The position numbers were made by a program, and so were the translations under genes. From Clostridia bacterium (GTDB lineage: Bacteria > Bacillota > Clostridia > UBA1212), in contig JAFSVU010000013.1 in the NCBI GenBank assembly GCA_017444825.1, positions 80,417 through 144,416 of the forward strand: a stretch of 64,000 bases of DNA. Direction: 5' to 3'. Positions 52,427 through 63,637 of this stretch are shown here, in pieces. Positions within the stretch are counted from its first letter, which is position 1, and each line of letters starts with the position of its first letter. A model generated the notes under the pieces. It searched no databases. It was given only the letters and a program-made list of their open reading frames with translations, and was not told the origin of the DNA.

Positions 52427-55400
52427 TTGAGTAGTGTTAACGAAAAAATGACAGTACGGGAACTGGCGAGAAAAATAAACTGGGATATTTCGCGTGTCAA
52501 ATCAAAACTGAGAGAGATCGGCGTGTTCGTGTTCAGCAACGAGAGCAAGATCGAAACTGAGGACATCGAAAAATTCTATAAGCACATAAGCTTCAGCGTT
52601 GAGGACGGCTTTGGCGAGGAAAAGGCCGATGAGGAGTCGAAGGACAACGCCAAGGAGCCTGCAACCGCCACCGTGGTGAAGAAGACAAAGCCCGCGGCGA
52701 AGGCGGGAACGTCAAAAACCGGCGATGGCTCCAAAACCAAGGTACAGGCCGACAAAAAAGAAGAAGAGGAAGAGGAGAGCGAACCCGAGCAGAATGCCGC
52801 CGAAAGGCCGCGCATCAGAAGGAGAGCCGCCAATCCCGGCGTGAGCGCATCCACCATTGCCGCTGCGGAGAAAAAAAAGGCCGAGAAGGAGAAGCCCGAG
52901 ACATCACCTGAGACCGAGGCTCAGACAAGACCTGCCGTGGTGAGAAGAAGACCCGCAGGGGCCGGAGAGGCTGTGCCCGTAAATCCCGAAACGGACAAGG
53001 CTTCCAAGGATGAAAGCACCGAAAAAGCTCCCGAAAATAAGGACGAGGCTCCGGAAGCAGTAAAGCCGGAGACGAAGACTGCGGAAGGCCGGGGTGAGAC
53101 CGCTCCCGAAAAGAGCGAGCCCGAAAAGGCTCCCGAGGAGACCAAACCCGAGCCCGAAAAGGCTCCCGAGGAGACCAAACCCGAGCCCGTAAAGGCGCCG
53201 GAAGATGCCAAAGAAGACAAGCTACCTGACGAAAAGCCGGCGGATGAGAAAAAGCCCGAAGAAAAAACGGACGCTCCCGCAGAGCCCGAAATCACTATCG
53301 TAAGGCCTCCGAGAGTTCAGCCCATAATAAGGCGCGTGCCCCAGGGTTCGACAGTCGGCTCCACGTCAAGGCCCGGCAACCAGAACAGGAGACCGGACAG
53401 GCCCAGAGGTTTTGACAAGGACGCAGGCTTCGACAAAGACGCCAAGGACGACAGAAAGCCCTTTGACAAGAGCCAGGGCGACAGACGTCCCCAACAGGGC
53501 GGCCAGAGAAACGGCCAGGGCAGACCTTCCCAAAGCCCTGCTCCCAATCAGCCCCTCGTCACCCAGCGCAGGGACAGCGGCAGGGACAAGGATTCCGCCA
53601 AGAACGAGAAGCGCAACGAGGGCACAAGGCGCGCAGGCGGCCAGCAGAAGGACCGCAAGTACAACGACGCCAGAAGCTGGATCGGAACAAAAGGCTCCGT
53701 TTCGGACGTTGAGAGAGACGATTTCTCGATCAACAACTCCTACGTGGAGAGAGGTCAGGGCAAGAACCCCAAGACAAAGAAGAAAAACCAGATCGATGAG
53801 CAGGCAAGGATCGCGGCTCAGAAGCTCACAAACGTGAAGATCCCACCCACGATCACGGTCGGCGCATTTGCTGCGCTCATCAAAAAGACCGCCTCCGAAG
53901 TCATAACCAAGCTCTTCAAAGAGGGCATCATGGCTTCCCAGAACCAGGAGATCGATTTTGACACCGCAGCCATCATTGCCGACAGCTACGGTATCACAGC
54001 CGAGCCTGAGATCGTCGTAAGCAACGAGGAACTCCTCCTTGAGGATCCCGAGGACAAAGAGCCCGCAGAGGACGCAGTGCCGAGACCGCCTGTCGTCGTC
54101 GTAATGGGCCACGTTGACCACGGTAAGACGTCGCTTCTCGACGCCATCAGGAACACAAGCGTGACTGCGGGAGAGGCCGGCGGTATCACACAGCACATCG
54201 GTGCTTATACTGTCACGATCAACGACCACAAGATCACGTTCCTCGACACTCCGGGCCACGAAGCTTTCACGGCAATGAGAGCAAGAGGCGCCCAGGTGAC
54301 GGACGTGGCGATCATCGTTGTCGCCGCTGATGACGGCGTCATGCCCCAGACCATCGAGGCTATAAACCACGCTAAAGCCGCCAACGTGTCGGTAGTCGTG
54401 GCAGTCAATAAGATCGATAAAGAAGGCGCAAACATCGATCGCGTAAAGAACGAGATGGCCGAGCAGGGCATCGTATGCGAAGAATGGGGCGGCGACGTTC
54501 CTTTCGTACCGGTATCCGCAAAGAAGGGCATCAATATCGACGAGCTTCTTGAAACGGTCATCCTTTCCGCAGACATTCTGGAGCTCAAGGCGAGCCTTTC
54601 CAAGCAGTGCAAGGGCACCGTCATCGAGGCCAAACTCGATAAGAACAAGGGTCCTGTAGCAACTCTCCTCGTGCAGAGAGGCACGTTGAGAACCGGCGAT
54701 GCGATACTCACCGAAACCACATTCGGACACGTGAGACGCATGACCGACGACAAAGGCCGCACCATCAAGGAGGCGGGCCCCTCCACACCTGTTGAGGTCA
54801 CGGGTCTTCCCGAGGTTCCGGAGGCAGGAAAAGTATTCTACTGCGTCAATAAGGACGAGCACCTGGCAAAGAAGGTGGCGGACGAGAGAATAGCCAAGAA
54901 CCGTGAGCGGACAATGACCTACTCCAACAAGGTCACCCTCGAAGATCTCTACAGCCAGATCAAGGCGGGCGAGGTCAAGAATCTGGACGTTATAGTCAAA
55001 GCGGACGTTAAGGGATCGGCCGAGGCGGTCAAATCCTCGCTGGAATCCATCAGCAACGACGAGGTCCGTGTGAGAGTCATCCATGCGGCAGTCGGCGGCA
55101 TCAGCGAAAGCGACGTTCTCCTTGGCGAGGCTTCGAATGCGGTCATCATTGGTTTCAACGTGAGACCTGTCGGAAACGCAGGCGAAATGGCAGCCGAGAG
55201 ACACGTGGACATAAAGCTCTACAAGGTCATTTACGACGCCATAGAAGACGTCAAGGCCGCCATGAAGGGTATGTTGAAGCCTGAATTCAAAGAGACGGTC
55301 ACAGGCCACGCTGAAATCAGAAGGATATTCAAGATCTCTGGTGTCGGAACCATCGCAGGCTGCTACGTAACCAACGGAAAGGTCCAGAGAAACTCGGACG

Positions 55401-55588
55401 TTCGCCTTGTAAGAGACGGTATCGTGGTGTTCGAGGGCAAGCTTGCATCTCTCAAGCGTATGAAGGATGACGCCAAGGAAGTCGCCTCGGGTTACGAGTG
55501 CGGTATGAGCTTTGAGTCGTTCAACGACGTCAAAGAGGGCGACATCGCGGAGTTTTACGTGATGGAGCAGGTGGAGAGGGACATCTGA
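52427..55588 (+). CDS. infB: Translation initiation factor IF-2
   Basis: The 1053-residue GTPase brings initiator tRNA to the ribosome. It starts with an IF2N domain ([20 protein letters not shown]) and a long Lys/Glu/Pro- and Arg/Gln/Gly-rich disordered region (residues about 70-450). A second IF2N ([21 protein letters not shown]) follows, then the G domain with [29 protein letters not shown] and NKIDKEG, and finally domains II-IV. I placed the start at TTG 52427, with GGAGGG eight bases upstream. The upstream in-frame codons lie inside ylxR. Repeat F begins after its stop. Confidence 0.96.
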   Translation: MSSVNEKMTVRELARKINWDISRVKSKLREIGVFVFSNESKIETEDIEKFYKHISFSVEDGFGEEKADEESKDNAKEPATATVVKKTKPAAKAGTSKTGDGSKTKVQADKKEEEEEESEPEQNAAERPRIRRRAANPGVSASTIAAAEKKKAEKEKPETSPETEAQTRPAVVRRRPAGAGEAVPVNPETDKASKDESTEKAPENKDEAPEAVKPETKTAEGRGETAPEKSEPEKAPEETKPEPEKAPEETKPEPVKAPEDAKEDKLPDEKPADEKKPEEKTDAPAEPEITIVRPPRVQPIIRRVPQGSTVGSTSRPGNQNRRPDRPRGFDKDAGFDKDAKDDRKPFDKSQGDRRPQQGGQRNGQGRPSQSPAPNQPLVTQRRDSGRDKDSAKNEKRNEGTRRAGGQQKDRKYNDARSWIGTKGSVSDVERDDFSINNSYVERGQGKNPKTKKKNQIDEQARIAAQKLTNVKIPPTITVGAFAALIKKTASEVITKLFKEGIMASQNQEIDFDTAAIIADSYGITAEPEIVVSNEELLLEDPEDKEPAEDAVPRPPVVVVMGHVDHGKTSLLDAIRNTSVTAGEAGGITQHIGAYTVTINDHKITFLDTPGHEAFTAMRARGAQVTDVAIIVVAADDGVMPQTIEAINHAKAANVSVVVAVNKIDKEGANIDRVKNEMAEQGIVCEEWGGDVPFVPVSAKKGINIDELLETVILSADILELKASLSKQCKGTVIEAKLDKNKGPVATLLVQRGTLRTGDAILTETTFGHVRRMTDDKGRTIKEAGPSTPVEVTGLPEVPEAGKVFYCVNKDEHLAKKVADERIAKNRERTMTYSNKVTLEDLYSQIKAGEVKNLDVIVKADVKGSAEAVKSSLESISNDEVRVRVIHAAVGGISESDVLLGEASNAVIIGFNVRPVGNAGEMAAERHVDIKLYKVIYDAIEDVKAAMKGMLKPEFKETVTGHAEIRRIFKISGVGTIAGCYVTNGKVQRNSDVRLVRDGIVVFEGKLASLKRMKDDAKEVASGYECGMSFESFNDVKEGDIAEFYVMEQVERDI

Positions 55589-55591
55589 GAA

Positions 55592-55761
55592 ACAAGGGGT
55601 GCCGCATTTAGTTAGAGCGTGTGCCGGACAAAGTAATAAGTAAGAAGTAAAAGGTAAGAAGTGCGAGACGCGAGCGGTGCCGGACAAAGTAATAAGTAAA
55701 AGGTAACAGGTAAAAGGTAAAAGGTAACAGGTAATACGTTAAAAGTACCAAGTAAAAAGTA
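55592..55761 (+). repeat. Composite heptamer/GTGCCG repeat, locus F (infB-rbfA gap)
   Basis: A GGGGTGCCGC module is followed by two GTGCCGGACAAAGTAATAAGTAA modules separated by a GCGAGACGCGAG stretch. Runs of GTAACAGGTAAAAG-type heptamers then lead right up to the rbfA start codon. It is one of the longest copies and is inside an operon. Confidence 0.9.
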
Positions 55762-56163
55762 ATGGACAGAACTATAAGAATTGCGGGCGAGATGCAAAGA
55801 GCGCTCACAGAGATCATAAACCGCGATATGAAGGATCCGAGAATACCGCCCATCACAAGTGTGACCAGGGTGAAGCTTACGAAGGATCTGCAGTTTGCGA
55901 AGGCTTATGTGAGCATCTTTGGTTCGCCTGAAGAAAAGAAACAGGCCGTTGACTGTCTGAACTCCTCGTCGGGTTTTGTCAGATCCATGCTTGGCAAGAG
56001 AATGATCATAAGGCAGCTGCCCAAGATCCTTTTCAAGGTGGACGACTCCGTGGACGTGGGGACGGCAATGGACAGGCGTATCAGTGAGATCATTGCCGAG
56101 GACAGGAGCAAAGAGCCCGGGGCGGATGATCGGAGTGAGAGTCCGGATGACAGGAATAATTAA
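55762..56163 (+). CDS. rbfA: Ribosome-binding factor A
   Basis: The 133-residue protein helps 30S maturation and cold adaptation. It shows MDRTIRIAGEMQRALTEII, NRDMKDPRIPPITSVTRV and FAKAYVSIFGS, in register with the family, so the ATG at 55762 is the natural start. No Shine-Dalgarno sequence is within the usual distance; the ATG follows repeat F directly. Its end overlaps truB by 17 bases. Confidence 0.93.
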   Translation: MDRTIRIAGEMQRALTEIINRDMKDPRIPPITSVTRVKLTKDLQFAKAYVSIFGSPEEKKQAVDCLNSSSGFVRSMLGKRMIIRQLPKILFKVDDSVDVGTAMDRRISEIIAEDRSKEPGADDRSESPDDRNN

Positions 56164-57082
56164 TCTCTATAAAGAAAAGGGCATGACGTCCCACTCGTGT
56201 GTGGCAAAAGTAAGGAAGCTCCTGAAAGTCAAAAAAGCGGGACATCCCGGAACACTTGATCCCGAGGCTACGGGGGTGCTGCCGATAATGGTCGGCGGCG
56301 CGACCAGGTGTTCCGACCTTTTTCTTGATATGAGGAAGACCTACAGAGCCGAGGCGACATTTGGCCTTGTCTCCGACACCCAGGATATATGGGGCGAAGT
56401 GACAAGAACCAATGGATCCACCGGAGCCGTTTCCGCAGAGACCGTGAGAGAGGCTCTTAAAGCGTTCAAGGGCACGGTGCTTCAGGTGCCGCCCGCCTAT
56501 TCGGCCTTGAAAAAGGACGGCGTACCCTACTATAAGTTGGCGAGGCGCGGGGAGGTTTTTGAGGCCGAAGCGAGGCCGGTGGTGATATATTCCTGCGAGC
56601 TCATTGGTTTCGGAGCAAATGACGGGGGACTGCCTGTTGCGGAAATTGAGGTCTGCTGCGGCAGAGGAACGTACATAAGGACCATAATCAATGATCTGGG
56701 AGCTGCTCTCGGCTGCGGCGCGGTGATGTCAAAGCTTGAGAGAACGTCCTACGGTGATTTTACGGCGGAGAATGCTGTGACGTTAAAAGACGTCGAAGAG
56801 GCGTCGGCCTTAGGGCAGACCGGATCCATAGTGAGACCTGTGAGAGAGCTCTTCGGGTTCCCCATGCTGGAACTTACGGAGAAGGAACACCTGGCGTATA
56901 TGCAGGGAAAGACTGTCAGCGTGGCACGGGAGAGGATAGAAGCTTACGGTGAAGCGCCGCAGGATGAAGGCGAAGGCAGGCGGGTGCTGCTCCTTCGGGA
57001 GGGCAGGGAGTTTGCGCTTTGCAGGTGCGGCGGCGGAGACGTTGTGAAGCTGGCTCCGGAGAGATATTTCGGACTCGACTAA
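56147..57082 (+). CDS. truB: tRNA pseudouridine(55) synthase TruB
   Basis: The 311-residue enzyme makes pseudouridine 55 in the T loop of tRNAs. The catalytic region reads KKAGHPGTLDPEATGVLPI, with Asp as the catalytic residue. KTYRAEATFGLVSDTQD, VPPAYSALKKDGVPYY and GRGTYIRTIINDLG follow. I chose ATG 56147 (MTGIINLYKEKGMTSH), with GGAG ten bases upstream; it overlaps the rbfA 3' end by 17 bases. The C-terminal PUA-like part is present. Confidence 0.95.
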   Translation: MTGIINLYKEKGMTSHSCVAKVRKLLKVKKAGHPGTLDPEATGVLPIMVGGATRCSDLFLDMRKTYRAEATFGLVSDTQDIWGEVTRTNGSTGAVSAETVREALKAFKGTVLQVPPAYSALKKDGVPYYKLARRGEVFEAEARPVVIYSCELIGFGANDGGLPVAEIEVCCGRGTYIRTIINDLGAALGCGAVMSKLERTSYGDFTAENAVTLKDVEEASALGQTGSIVRPVRELFGFPMLELTEKEHLAYMQGKTVSVARERIEAYGEAPQDEGEGRRVLLLREGREFALCRCGGGDVVKLAPERYFGLD

Positions 57083-57107
57083 ACGGCAGAACGGAGAATA
57101 CCGATTC

Positions 57108-58040
57108 ATGAGAATTTACGGAAACGATGCCCCATATGAGACTTACGAAAGGCCGGAAAAAGGGGTGGCATTGGCACTGGGAAACTTTGACGGAGTGCAC
57201 AAAGGCCACACGGCGCTCATAAACAGACTTGTCTTCGAGGCAAAGAAGCGGGGACTTTCGTCACTGGTCTATACTTTCGAAAAGCATCCTATGAACGTGT
57301 TCGGAGGCGGCAAGGCGGTCAGGCTGATCATGACCAATGACCGGAAGGCGGAGATCATGGGAGAACTTGGAGTCGACGGGATCTTCTTCGAAGGCTTTGA
57401 CCGGGAATACGCGTCAATGGACTGCGAGACCTTTGCAAGAGACATCGTGCGCGGAAAACTTGGCGCGAAAGTCGCTGTGGTGGGCAGTAATTATTCCTTC
57501 GGACAGGGCGGATCAGGCACCCCGAAAACTTTGGCAAAATTAGGTAAAAAATACGGCTTCGAGGTCGTGGAGATCGAGCCTGTGGTGATAGACGGGGCGG
57601 TGGTCTCCAGCACTCTTCTCCGGGAACTGATCGGGGGAGGGAGAGTCGATGAATATCCGGTCTATGCAGGGCGGCCTTACACTATCCCGGGGAGAGTTCT
57701 TCACGGACGGGAAGTGGGGCGGAGCATAGGCTTTCCCACAGCCAACATCGTTCCCAAAAGAGGGTTTGCGATACCTCCGGACGGGGTTTACGCTACAGTG
57801 ACAAAGATAAGCGGAGCGCTTATAAAAGGCGTGACCAATATCGGCCGGAATCCCACCTTCGGTAACAACCGCCGCAGCGTGGAGACACATCTCTTCGACG
57901 TCACCGGAGATTTTTACGGCAGTCTGATAGACGTGACCTTCGTAAAGAAGCTGCGGGACGAGGTAAAGTTTGAATCTGCGGAGGCTCTTTCGAGGCAGAT
58001 CGGAAAAGACAAAGAAAACGCGGAGGAAGCTCTAAGATAA
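57108..58040 (+). CDS. ribF: Bifunctional riboflavin kinase/FAD synthetase
   Basis: The 310-residue enzyme makes FMN and FAD. The N-terminal FAD synthetase domain has the nucleotidyl transferase motif GNFDGVHKGHTALI. The C-terminal riboflavin kinase domain has GRSIGFPTANI and GVTNIGRNPTFG. Order and length are those of bacterial RibF. It follows truB after 25 bases and closes the cluster. Confidence 0.95.
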   Translation: MRIYGNDAPYETYERPEKGVALALGNFDGVHKGHTALINRLVFEAKKRGLSSLVYTFEKHPMNVFGGGKAVRLIMTNDRKAEIMGELGVDGIFFEGFDREYASMDCETFARDIVRGKLGAKVAVVGSNYSFGQGGSGTPKTLAKLGKKYGFEVVEIEPVVIDGAVVSSTLLRELIGGGRVDEYPVYAGRPYTIPGRVLHGREVGRSIGFPTANIVPKRGFAIPPDGVYATVTKISGALIKGVTNIGRNPTFGNNRRSVETHLFDVTGDFYGSLIDVTFVKKLRDEVKFESAEALSRQIGKDKENAEEALR

Positions 58041-58077
58041 GAGGTTTATAAAACCATGCTGAAAAGCACAAAATCTC

Positions 58078-58140
58078 TTGACAAGAAGCGCGGTTTTTCT
58101 TAATATTAAATGTGCGGCAAAAATACCGCGCCGCACTTTT
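58078..58140 (+). promoter_or_regulatory. Promoter with initial hairpin for the next membrane protein gene
   Basis: TTGACA (58078-58083), a 17-base spacer and TAATAT (58101-58106) predict a start near 58113. The transcript would begin with GTGCGGC (58112-58118) pairing with GCCGCAC (58130-58136) and then TTTT, which looks like an early attenuator or a 5' stabilising hairpin. Confidence 0.7.
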
Positions 58141-58163
58141 GACGACATTTAAGGTTGCACGGC

Positions 58164-59045
58164 ATGAAAGATTTTATCGCTAACGTAAAGAAAACACCTG
58201 TTGTTCTCATTTTCGTATCCCTTGTTACAGGAATAGGATGTTTTGCCGTACAGTTTAATCCCTTCACGAAGGAATTTGCTTCTCTTTCGAGGATATTTAA
58301 AACAGATTACCCCCAGCTCCTGACATCCATGGCCGAATGGCTGAGAGACAGGGCTACTGATCCCACTCTTCTTGTGACTACCATTGCCATTGCTTTTTTG
58401 ACGGTACTTGGCGTGTCCCTGATCAGCGGGTTCTTTACATCCGGTTTTTCGTTTGTGCTTTATATCAACACGTATAACAGCATCCACCGGATACCGAAAA
58501 AAGTCAAAACGATGGCCCGTTTCAGAGAGGGAATCAATAAACGTTTCTGGAACATGACCGTATACACATTTTTGACAATAATCTCATTCGCACTGATCGT
58601 TTTTCTTCTGGCATACATAAATATGCCGATGGCGGTCTCTGTGGGTAAGGTCATTGGCGGGGACACGTCGCAGATACTTCCGATGCTGCTCCTCATCGCG
58701 GTCATGCTGGTGGTGACATTTTTTGTGACTGTGTTCTTCTCGATGTATGTTTCATACACCATGCCGAGCATCGTTGCCTTTAAGACAGGCGGAGCGAGAG
58801 TCGCGTTCAAGATCGTTAATGCGTATTGCTGGTACCTCATTCCGAGAACTTTGCTTTTCATTGGCTATAATCTGGTCATTGAAATACTGCTGCTTGCGAT
58901 CGGCTACGGGCTTTCCAGCCCTGCGCTCTCGGGCCTTGTCTTTGTGCTGAATTTCCTGCTGAGAACTGCGGGGATCATGTACTACGTTTATTACGTATTT
59001 AAAACTTACATAGAGATGAAAGAAGATATGTTTGACGTCGTCTGA
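58164..59045 (+). CDS. Integral membrane protein, unknown function
   Basis: The 293-residue protein has about six hydrophobic helices, including VVLIFVSLVTGIGCFAVQF, FLTVLGVSLISGFFTSGF, YTFLTIISFALIVFLLAYI, and LPMLLLIAVMLVVTFFVTVF. I recognise no family. It stands alone between ribF and murA with its own promoter. The ATG at 58164 is preceded by AAGG; a TTG nine bases earlier is also in frame. Confidence 0.6.
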   Translation: MKDFIANVKKTPVVLIFVSLVTGIGCFAVQFNPFTKEFASLSRIFKTDYPQLLTSMAEWLRDRATDPTLLVTTIAIAFLTVLGVSLISGFFTSGFSFVLYINTYNSIHRIPKKVKTMARFREGINKRFWNMTVYTFLTIISFALIVFLLAYINMPMAVSVGKVIGGDTSQILPMLLLIAVMLVVTFFVTVFFSMYVSYTMPSIVAFKTGGARVAFKIVNAYCWYLIPRTLLFIGYNLVIEILLLAIGYGLSSPALSGLVFVLNFLLRTAGIMYYVYYVFKTYIEMKEDMFDVV

Positions 59046-59218
59046 GAAGTCTCTCCGGAAAAAGGGCCGGATGGATGGACTGACGGGGTCAAGCTCTTTT
59101 TTTCGTCTCTAAAAATGAAAGGGCGGAATGCCGAATTTTCTACGGATTCCGGGTTATTTACAAAAGAAGAACCGCCAATGTGCGGCGCCACACAAAGGAA
59201 AAGGAAAAGGAACCGATC

Positions 59219-60490
59219 GTGAAAAAGCTTGTTATCAAAGGCGGAAAGCCTCTGTCCGGCGAAGTAAATATAAGCGGAAGTAAGAACGCCGCCGTCGGAA
59301 TAATTGCTGCAACCATTCTCGCTGACGATATTTGCATATTAGAAAATGTACCCGACGTGTCAGACATTAAGATCCTTCTTGAAGCCCTGACATATCTCGG
59401 TGCGTCCTATCAGCGGGACGGCGACAGGGTAAAGATCGACACCAGGGGTGTCTCAAAATGCATTGCCGACAGGGAATCTATCGGTAAAATGCGGGGCTCC
59501 AGCTATCTCATGGGCGCTCTCCTCGGCCGTTTCCACAAAGCCCAGGTCTTCCTGCCAGGCGGGTGCAATCTCGGCCCCCGTCCCATCGATCAGCACCTCA
59601 AGGGATTCTCCTCCCTCGGCGCCTCCTACTCGGTGGAAATGGGAAAAGTCGACATAAAGGCGGAAAACGGTCTTAAGGGAAACAACGTATACCTTGATAT
59701 CGTATCCGTGGGAGCTACTATAAACATCATGCTGGCGGCCTGCACGGCGGAGGGCAACACCCTTATCGAGAACTGTGCCATGGAGCCCCACGTGGTGGAC
59801 GTGGCCAACTTTCTCAACACCTGCGGAGCGAATATCAGAGGCGCCGGAACCAATATCATCAAGATCCAGGGGGCGAAAAAGCTTCACGGATGCGTATATT
59901 CGATAATACCGGACCAGATCGAGGCGGGCACGTTCATGGTGGCTGCAGCGGCCACACACGGCGACGTTACCGTGAAGAATATTATCCCGAAGCACCAGGA
60001 GGCTCTCACCGCTAAGCTGGAGGAGATGAACATTGGCGTTAAGGAAGGTCCCGACTGGATCAGGATATACGACAAGGGCTCCTTCAGGTCCACAAACATT
60101 TCGACGGCCCCTTATCCGGGCTTTCCCACGGACATGCAGCCCCAAATCGTAACGCTTCTTTCCTGCGCGGAGGGCACCAGCAAGGTGACTGAGACCATCT
60201 GGAATTCCAGGTTCTCCTACACGTCGGAGCTGAACCGCATGGGAGCAAACATAATGATCTCAGACAAGGTCGCCACCATCGTTGGGTCCAAATCACTGGC
60301 GGGCATACCGATGAAAGCGCCTGACCTCAGGGCCGGAGCGGCGTTTGTGATCGCGGGCCTTGCCGCCAAAGGAACCTCCTGCATCTACGGAACTCACTAC
60401 ATAGACAGAGGCTACGATAATTTCGAGAAAAAACTGGCGCAGCTCGGTGCGGATATAACACGAGAAGAAGCCGAGTTTGAAGATATTTAA
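59219..60490 (+). CDS. murA: UDP-N-acetylglucosamine 1-carboxyvinyltransferase
   Basis: The 423-residue enzyme makes the first committed step of peptidoglycan synthesis, adding enolpyruvate to UDP-GlcNAc. It begins KKLVIKGGKPLSGEVNISGS and has the active-site loop LPGGCNLGPRPIDQHL, whose Cys is the fosfomycin target. PGFPTDMQPQ and RAGAAFVIAGLAA follow. GTG 59219 is the likely start with AAGGAA seven bases upstream; an earlier ATG would add 13 charged residues not usual for MurA. Confidence 0.95.
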   Translation: MKKLVIKGGKPLSGEVNISGSKNAAVGIIAATILADDICILENVPDVSDIKILLEALTYLGASYQRDGDRVKIDTRGVSKCIADRESIGKMRGSSYLMGALLGRFHKAQVFLPGGCNLGPRPIDQHLKGFSSLGASYSVEMGKVDIKAENGLKGNNVYLDIVSVGATINIMLAACTAEGNTLIENCAMEPHVVDVANFLNTCGANIRGAGTNIIKIQGAKKLHGCVYSIIPDQIEAGTFMVAAAATHGDVTVKNIIPKHQEALTAKLEEMNIGVKEGPDWIRIYDKGSFRSTNISTAPYPGFPTDMQPQIVTLLSCAEGTSKVTETIWNSRFSYTSELNRMGANIMISDKVATIVGSKSLAGIPMKAPDLRAGAAFVIAGLAAKGTSCIYGTHYIDRGYDNFEKKLAQLGADITREEAEFEDI

Positions 60491-60507
60491 AAAATAGTTC
60501 AGAAAGA

Positions 60508-60547
60508 AGCCCCTGACAGGCCGGAAAAGCCGGCGCAGGGGTTGTTT
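60508..60547 (+). terminator. Terminator of murA
   Basis: GCCCCTG pairs with CAGGGGT around an inner GCCGG/CCGGC stem and is followed by TGTTTT. Confidence 0.75.
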
Positions 60548-60559
60548 TATGAGGAAAAC

Positions 60560-61348
60560 ATGAAACTGTGCACACTTGTCAGCGGAAGCAGCGGTAATTC
60601 AACATACATTTCCGACGGTACGACTTCTGTCCTTGTGGACGCGGGGGTGCCTGGAAAGAGAATAGAGTGCGAGCTTTCGGCGATAGGTGTGGAGCCGGGA
60701 AGCATTGATGCGGTGCTGGTCACCCATGAGCACATTGACCACGTGGCGGGTGTGGGAGTGATCGCGAGGCGGTATCACATACCGGTATACGCTAACAGAA
60801 GCACCATGCTGGCCATGACCGCAGCGGGAATACTTGACAGGATCATGCCTGAGGATCTGCTGGTCTTTGAAAACAACACGGATTTTATTTGCGGCACGCT
60901 TAGAGTCAGACCCTTTTCGATACCGCACGATGCGGCGGACCCCGTTGGTTACAGATTCACTTCGGGAGGAGTGAGCGTGGCGGTGAGTACCGACATCGGC
61001 GGGATCACCCCATGTATCAGAGAGAACACTCTCGGCTGCAGGGCGGTCCTGCTTGAGGCAAATCACGACGTGGTGATGCTGAAAAACGGCCCATACCCTT
61101 ATCCGCTGAAGAAAAGGATCCTCGGGGAAAACGGACACCTTTCAAACGACAATTCAGCCCTTTTTGCTTGCGAGCTTGCGAAAAGCGGAACCGAAACCAT
61201 CATCCTCGGCCACCTCAGCAAGGAAAACAACACCCCGGAGCTGGCTCTCGAGACTGTCACGAAGGGTCTTGAAAACGGAGGCCTTCTTCAGAACTGCAGG
61301 GTGGTGCTTGCACCGAGATATTATCACGGAGAACCGGTCATATGCTGA
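60560..61348 (+). CDS. MBL-fold metallohydrolase, WalJ/YycJ-like
   Basis: The 262-residue protein has the metallo-beta-lactamase motif VTHEHIDHVAG and the HxxD/EANHDV and ILGHLSKEN ligand blocks. It opens MKLCTLVSGSSGNSTYIS, typical of WalJ/YycJ. The next gene is rlmH, which in many Firmicutes lies near the walJ region, supporting the call. The walRK two-component genes are absent here. ATG 60560 is preceded by GAGGA. It overlaps rlmH by seven bases. Confidence 0.87.
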   Translation: MKLCTLVSGSSGNSTYISDGTTSVLVDAGVPGKRIECELSAIGVEPGSIDAVLVTHEHIDHVAGVGVIARRYHIPVYANRSTMLAMTAAGILDRIMPEDLLVFENNTDFICGTLRVRPFSIPHDAADPVGYRFTSGGVSVAVSTDIGGITPCIRENTLGCRAVLLEANHDVVMLKNGPYPYPLKKRILGENGHLSNDNSALFACELAKSGTETIILGHLSKENNTPELALETVTKGLENGGLLQNCRVVLAPRYYHGEPVIC

Positions 61349-61788
61349 AGATCACAATCCTTGCGGTAGGAACCATCAAAGAAAAATATATGCGGGACGC
61401 CATCAACGACTACGTGAAGCGCCTTTCCAGAAAATGGAAGGTTTCTTTTACGGAAGTGAAAGAGTGCCAAAGCATTGGCGAGGAGGGCGCGCTGCTTAAA
61501 AAGGCGATACCCCAGGGGTCGTTTGTCGTTGCACTCGATCTTAAGGGCAAAATGCTTGATTCGGAAGAGTTTGCGGGATTTATTGACGCCAAAATGACGG
61601 AAGGGGTCTCGAACGTGACGTTTGTCATTGGCGGTTCCGACGGCCTTGACAGGTCTGTGCCGGAATGCGCCGATTTTTCGCTCTGTCTTTCGAAAATGAC
61701 CTTCACCCACCAAATGACAAGGCTCATCCTTCTTGAGCAGATATACAGGGCCATGAAGATCATTAGCGGCGAAAAGTATCACAAATAA
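61342..61788 (+). CDS. rlmH: 23S rRNA (pseudouridine1915-N3)-methyltransferase RlmH
   Basis: The 148-residue SPOUT methyltransferase modifies helix 69 of 23S rRNA. It shows the SAM-binding FVIGGSDGL and the C-terminal LSKMTFTHQMTRLILLEQIYRA motif. Its length is normal. The start overlaps the upstream hydrolase end by seven bases, so translation is coupled. Confidence 0.95.
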   Translation: MLKITILAVGTIKEKYMRDAINDYVKRLSRKWKVSFTEVKECQSIGEEGALLKKAIPQGSFVVALDLKGKMLDSEEFAGFIDAKMTEGVSNVTFVIGGSDGLDRSVPECADFSLCLSKMTFTHQMTRLILLEQIYRAMKIISGEKYHK

Positions 61789-61801
61789 CGGGGGATTCGG
61801 A

Positions 61802-61972
61802 ATGAAAAAAACTGCGGCTTTTATTATCGTTTTAACAATGGCGGTGCTGTTTATCGGCGCTGTGGCGGCGGTAATCGTTCTTCTAGTATTAAATATTAAA
61901 GAAGAAAAAAAGCTAAAAAAATCTCCATACGCGATAAAAAATACTTGCAGAAAATCAGGTGAAAAAATATAA
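61802..61972 (+). CDS. Small single-pass membrane protein (56 residues)
   Basis: ATG 61802 opens a frame of 56 codons with GGGGG twelve bases upstream. Residues 5-29 are strongly hydrophobic (AAFIIVLTMAVLFIGAVAAV), followed by a lysine-rich tail (KEEKKLKKS). It follows rlmH by 13 bases. I recognise no family; this could be a small membrane regulator or a chance frame, but the ribosome binding site and composition favour a real gene. A promoter for gdhA lies over its last codons. Confidence 0.5.
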   Translation: MKKTAAFIIVLTMAVLFIGAVAAVIVLLVLNIKEEKKLKKSPYAIKNTCRKSGEKI

Positions 61973-61973
61973 T
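61945..61973 (+). promoter_or_regulatory. Promoter of gdhA
   Basis: TTGCAG (61945-61950), a 17-base spacer and a perfect TATAAT (61968-61973) overlap the 3' end of the small membrane protein gene. The start would be near 61980. Confidence 0.8.
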
Positions 61974-62004
61974 ACGGGGTTGTGCTTTATCATGCTAAAG
62001 CTAA

Positions 62005-63388
<1,384 letters not shown>

Positions 63389-63390
<2 letters not shown>

Positions 63391-63575
63391 GGGAGTGCCG
63401 CTCAAAGTAATAAGTAAAAGGTAACAGGTAATAAGTAATAGGTGGGCCCACGTCGACCACATTTCATCAAGGAACGATTCTTCACGAAGTGAAGCCAAGT
63501 GACGAGATGTAAGGTGCGAGACGGTAGCGGTGCCGGACAAAGTAATAAGTAATAGGTACTAAGTATAAAGCACAA
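63389..63575 (+). repeat. Composite heptamer/GTGCCG repeat, locus G
   Basis: Directly at the gdhA stop, GGGAGTGCCGCTCAAAGTAATAAG starts the block. Heptamers, a GGTGGGCCCAC stretch, a unique 60-base insert with a GATTCTTCACGAAGTGAAGC hairpin, and GCGAGACGGTAGCGGTGCCGGACAAAGTAATAAG follow. It ends at the terminator. Confidence 0.9.
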
Positions 63576-63590
63576 AGCAATACTAATAAT

Positions 63591-63637
63591 GAGAGCCTTT
63601 CGAGACCGTTCAGGCGGTTGACAAAGGCTCTTTTTTG
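63591..63637 (+). terminator. Terminator of gdhA, beyond repeat G
   Basis: GAGCCTTT (63593-63600) pairs with AAAGGCTC (63623-63630), with an inner ACCG/CGGT stem, and is followed by TTTTTT. Confidence 0.9.

Noticed and set aside
53366..55687. Long open frame (773 codons) on the minus strand opposite infB
   Set aside because: It runs antisense to clear IF-2 domains, has no ribosome binding site, and its composition is that of a shadow of a strongly biased gene.
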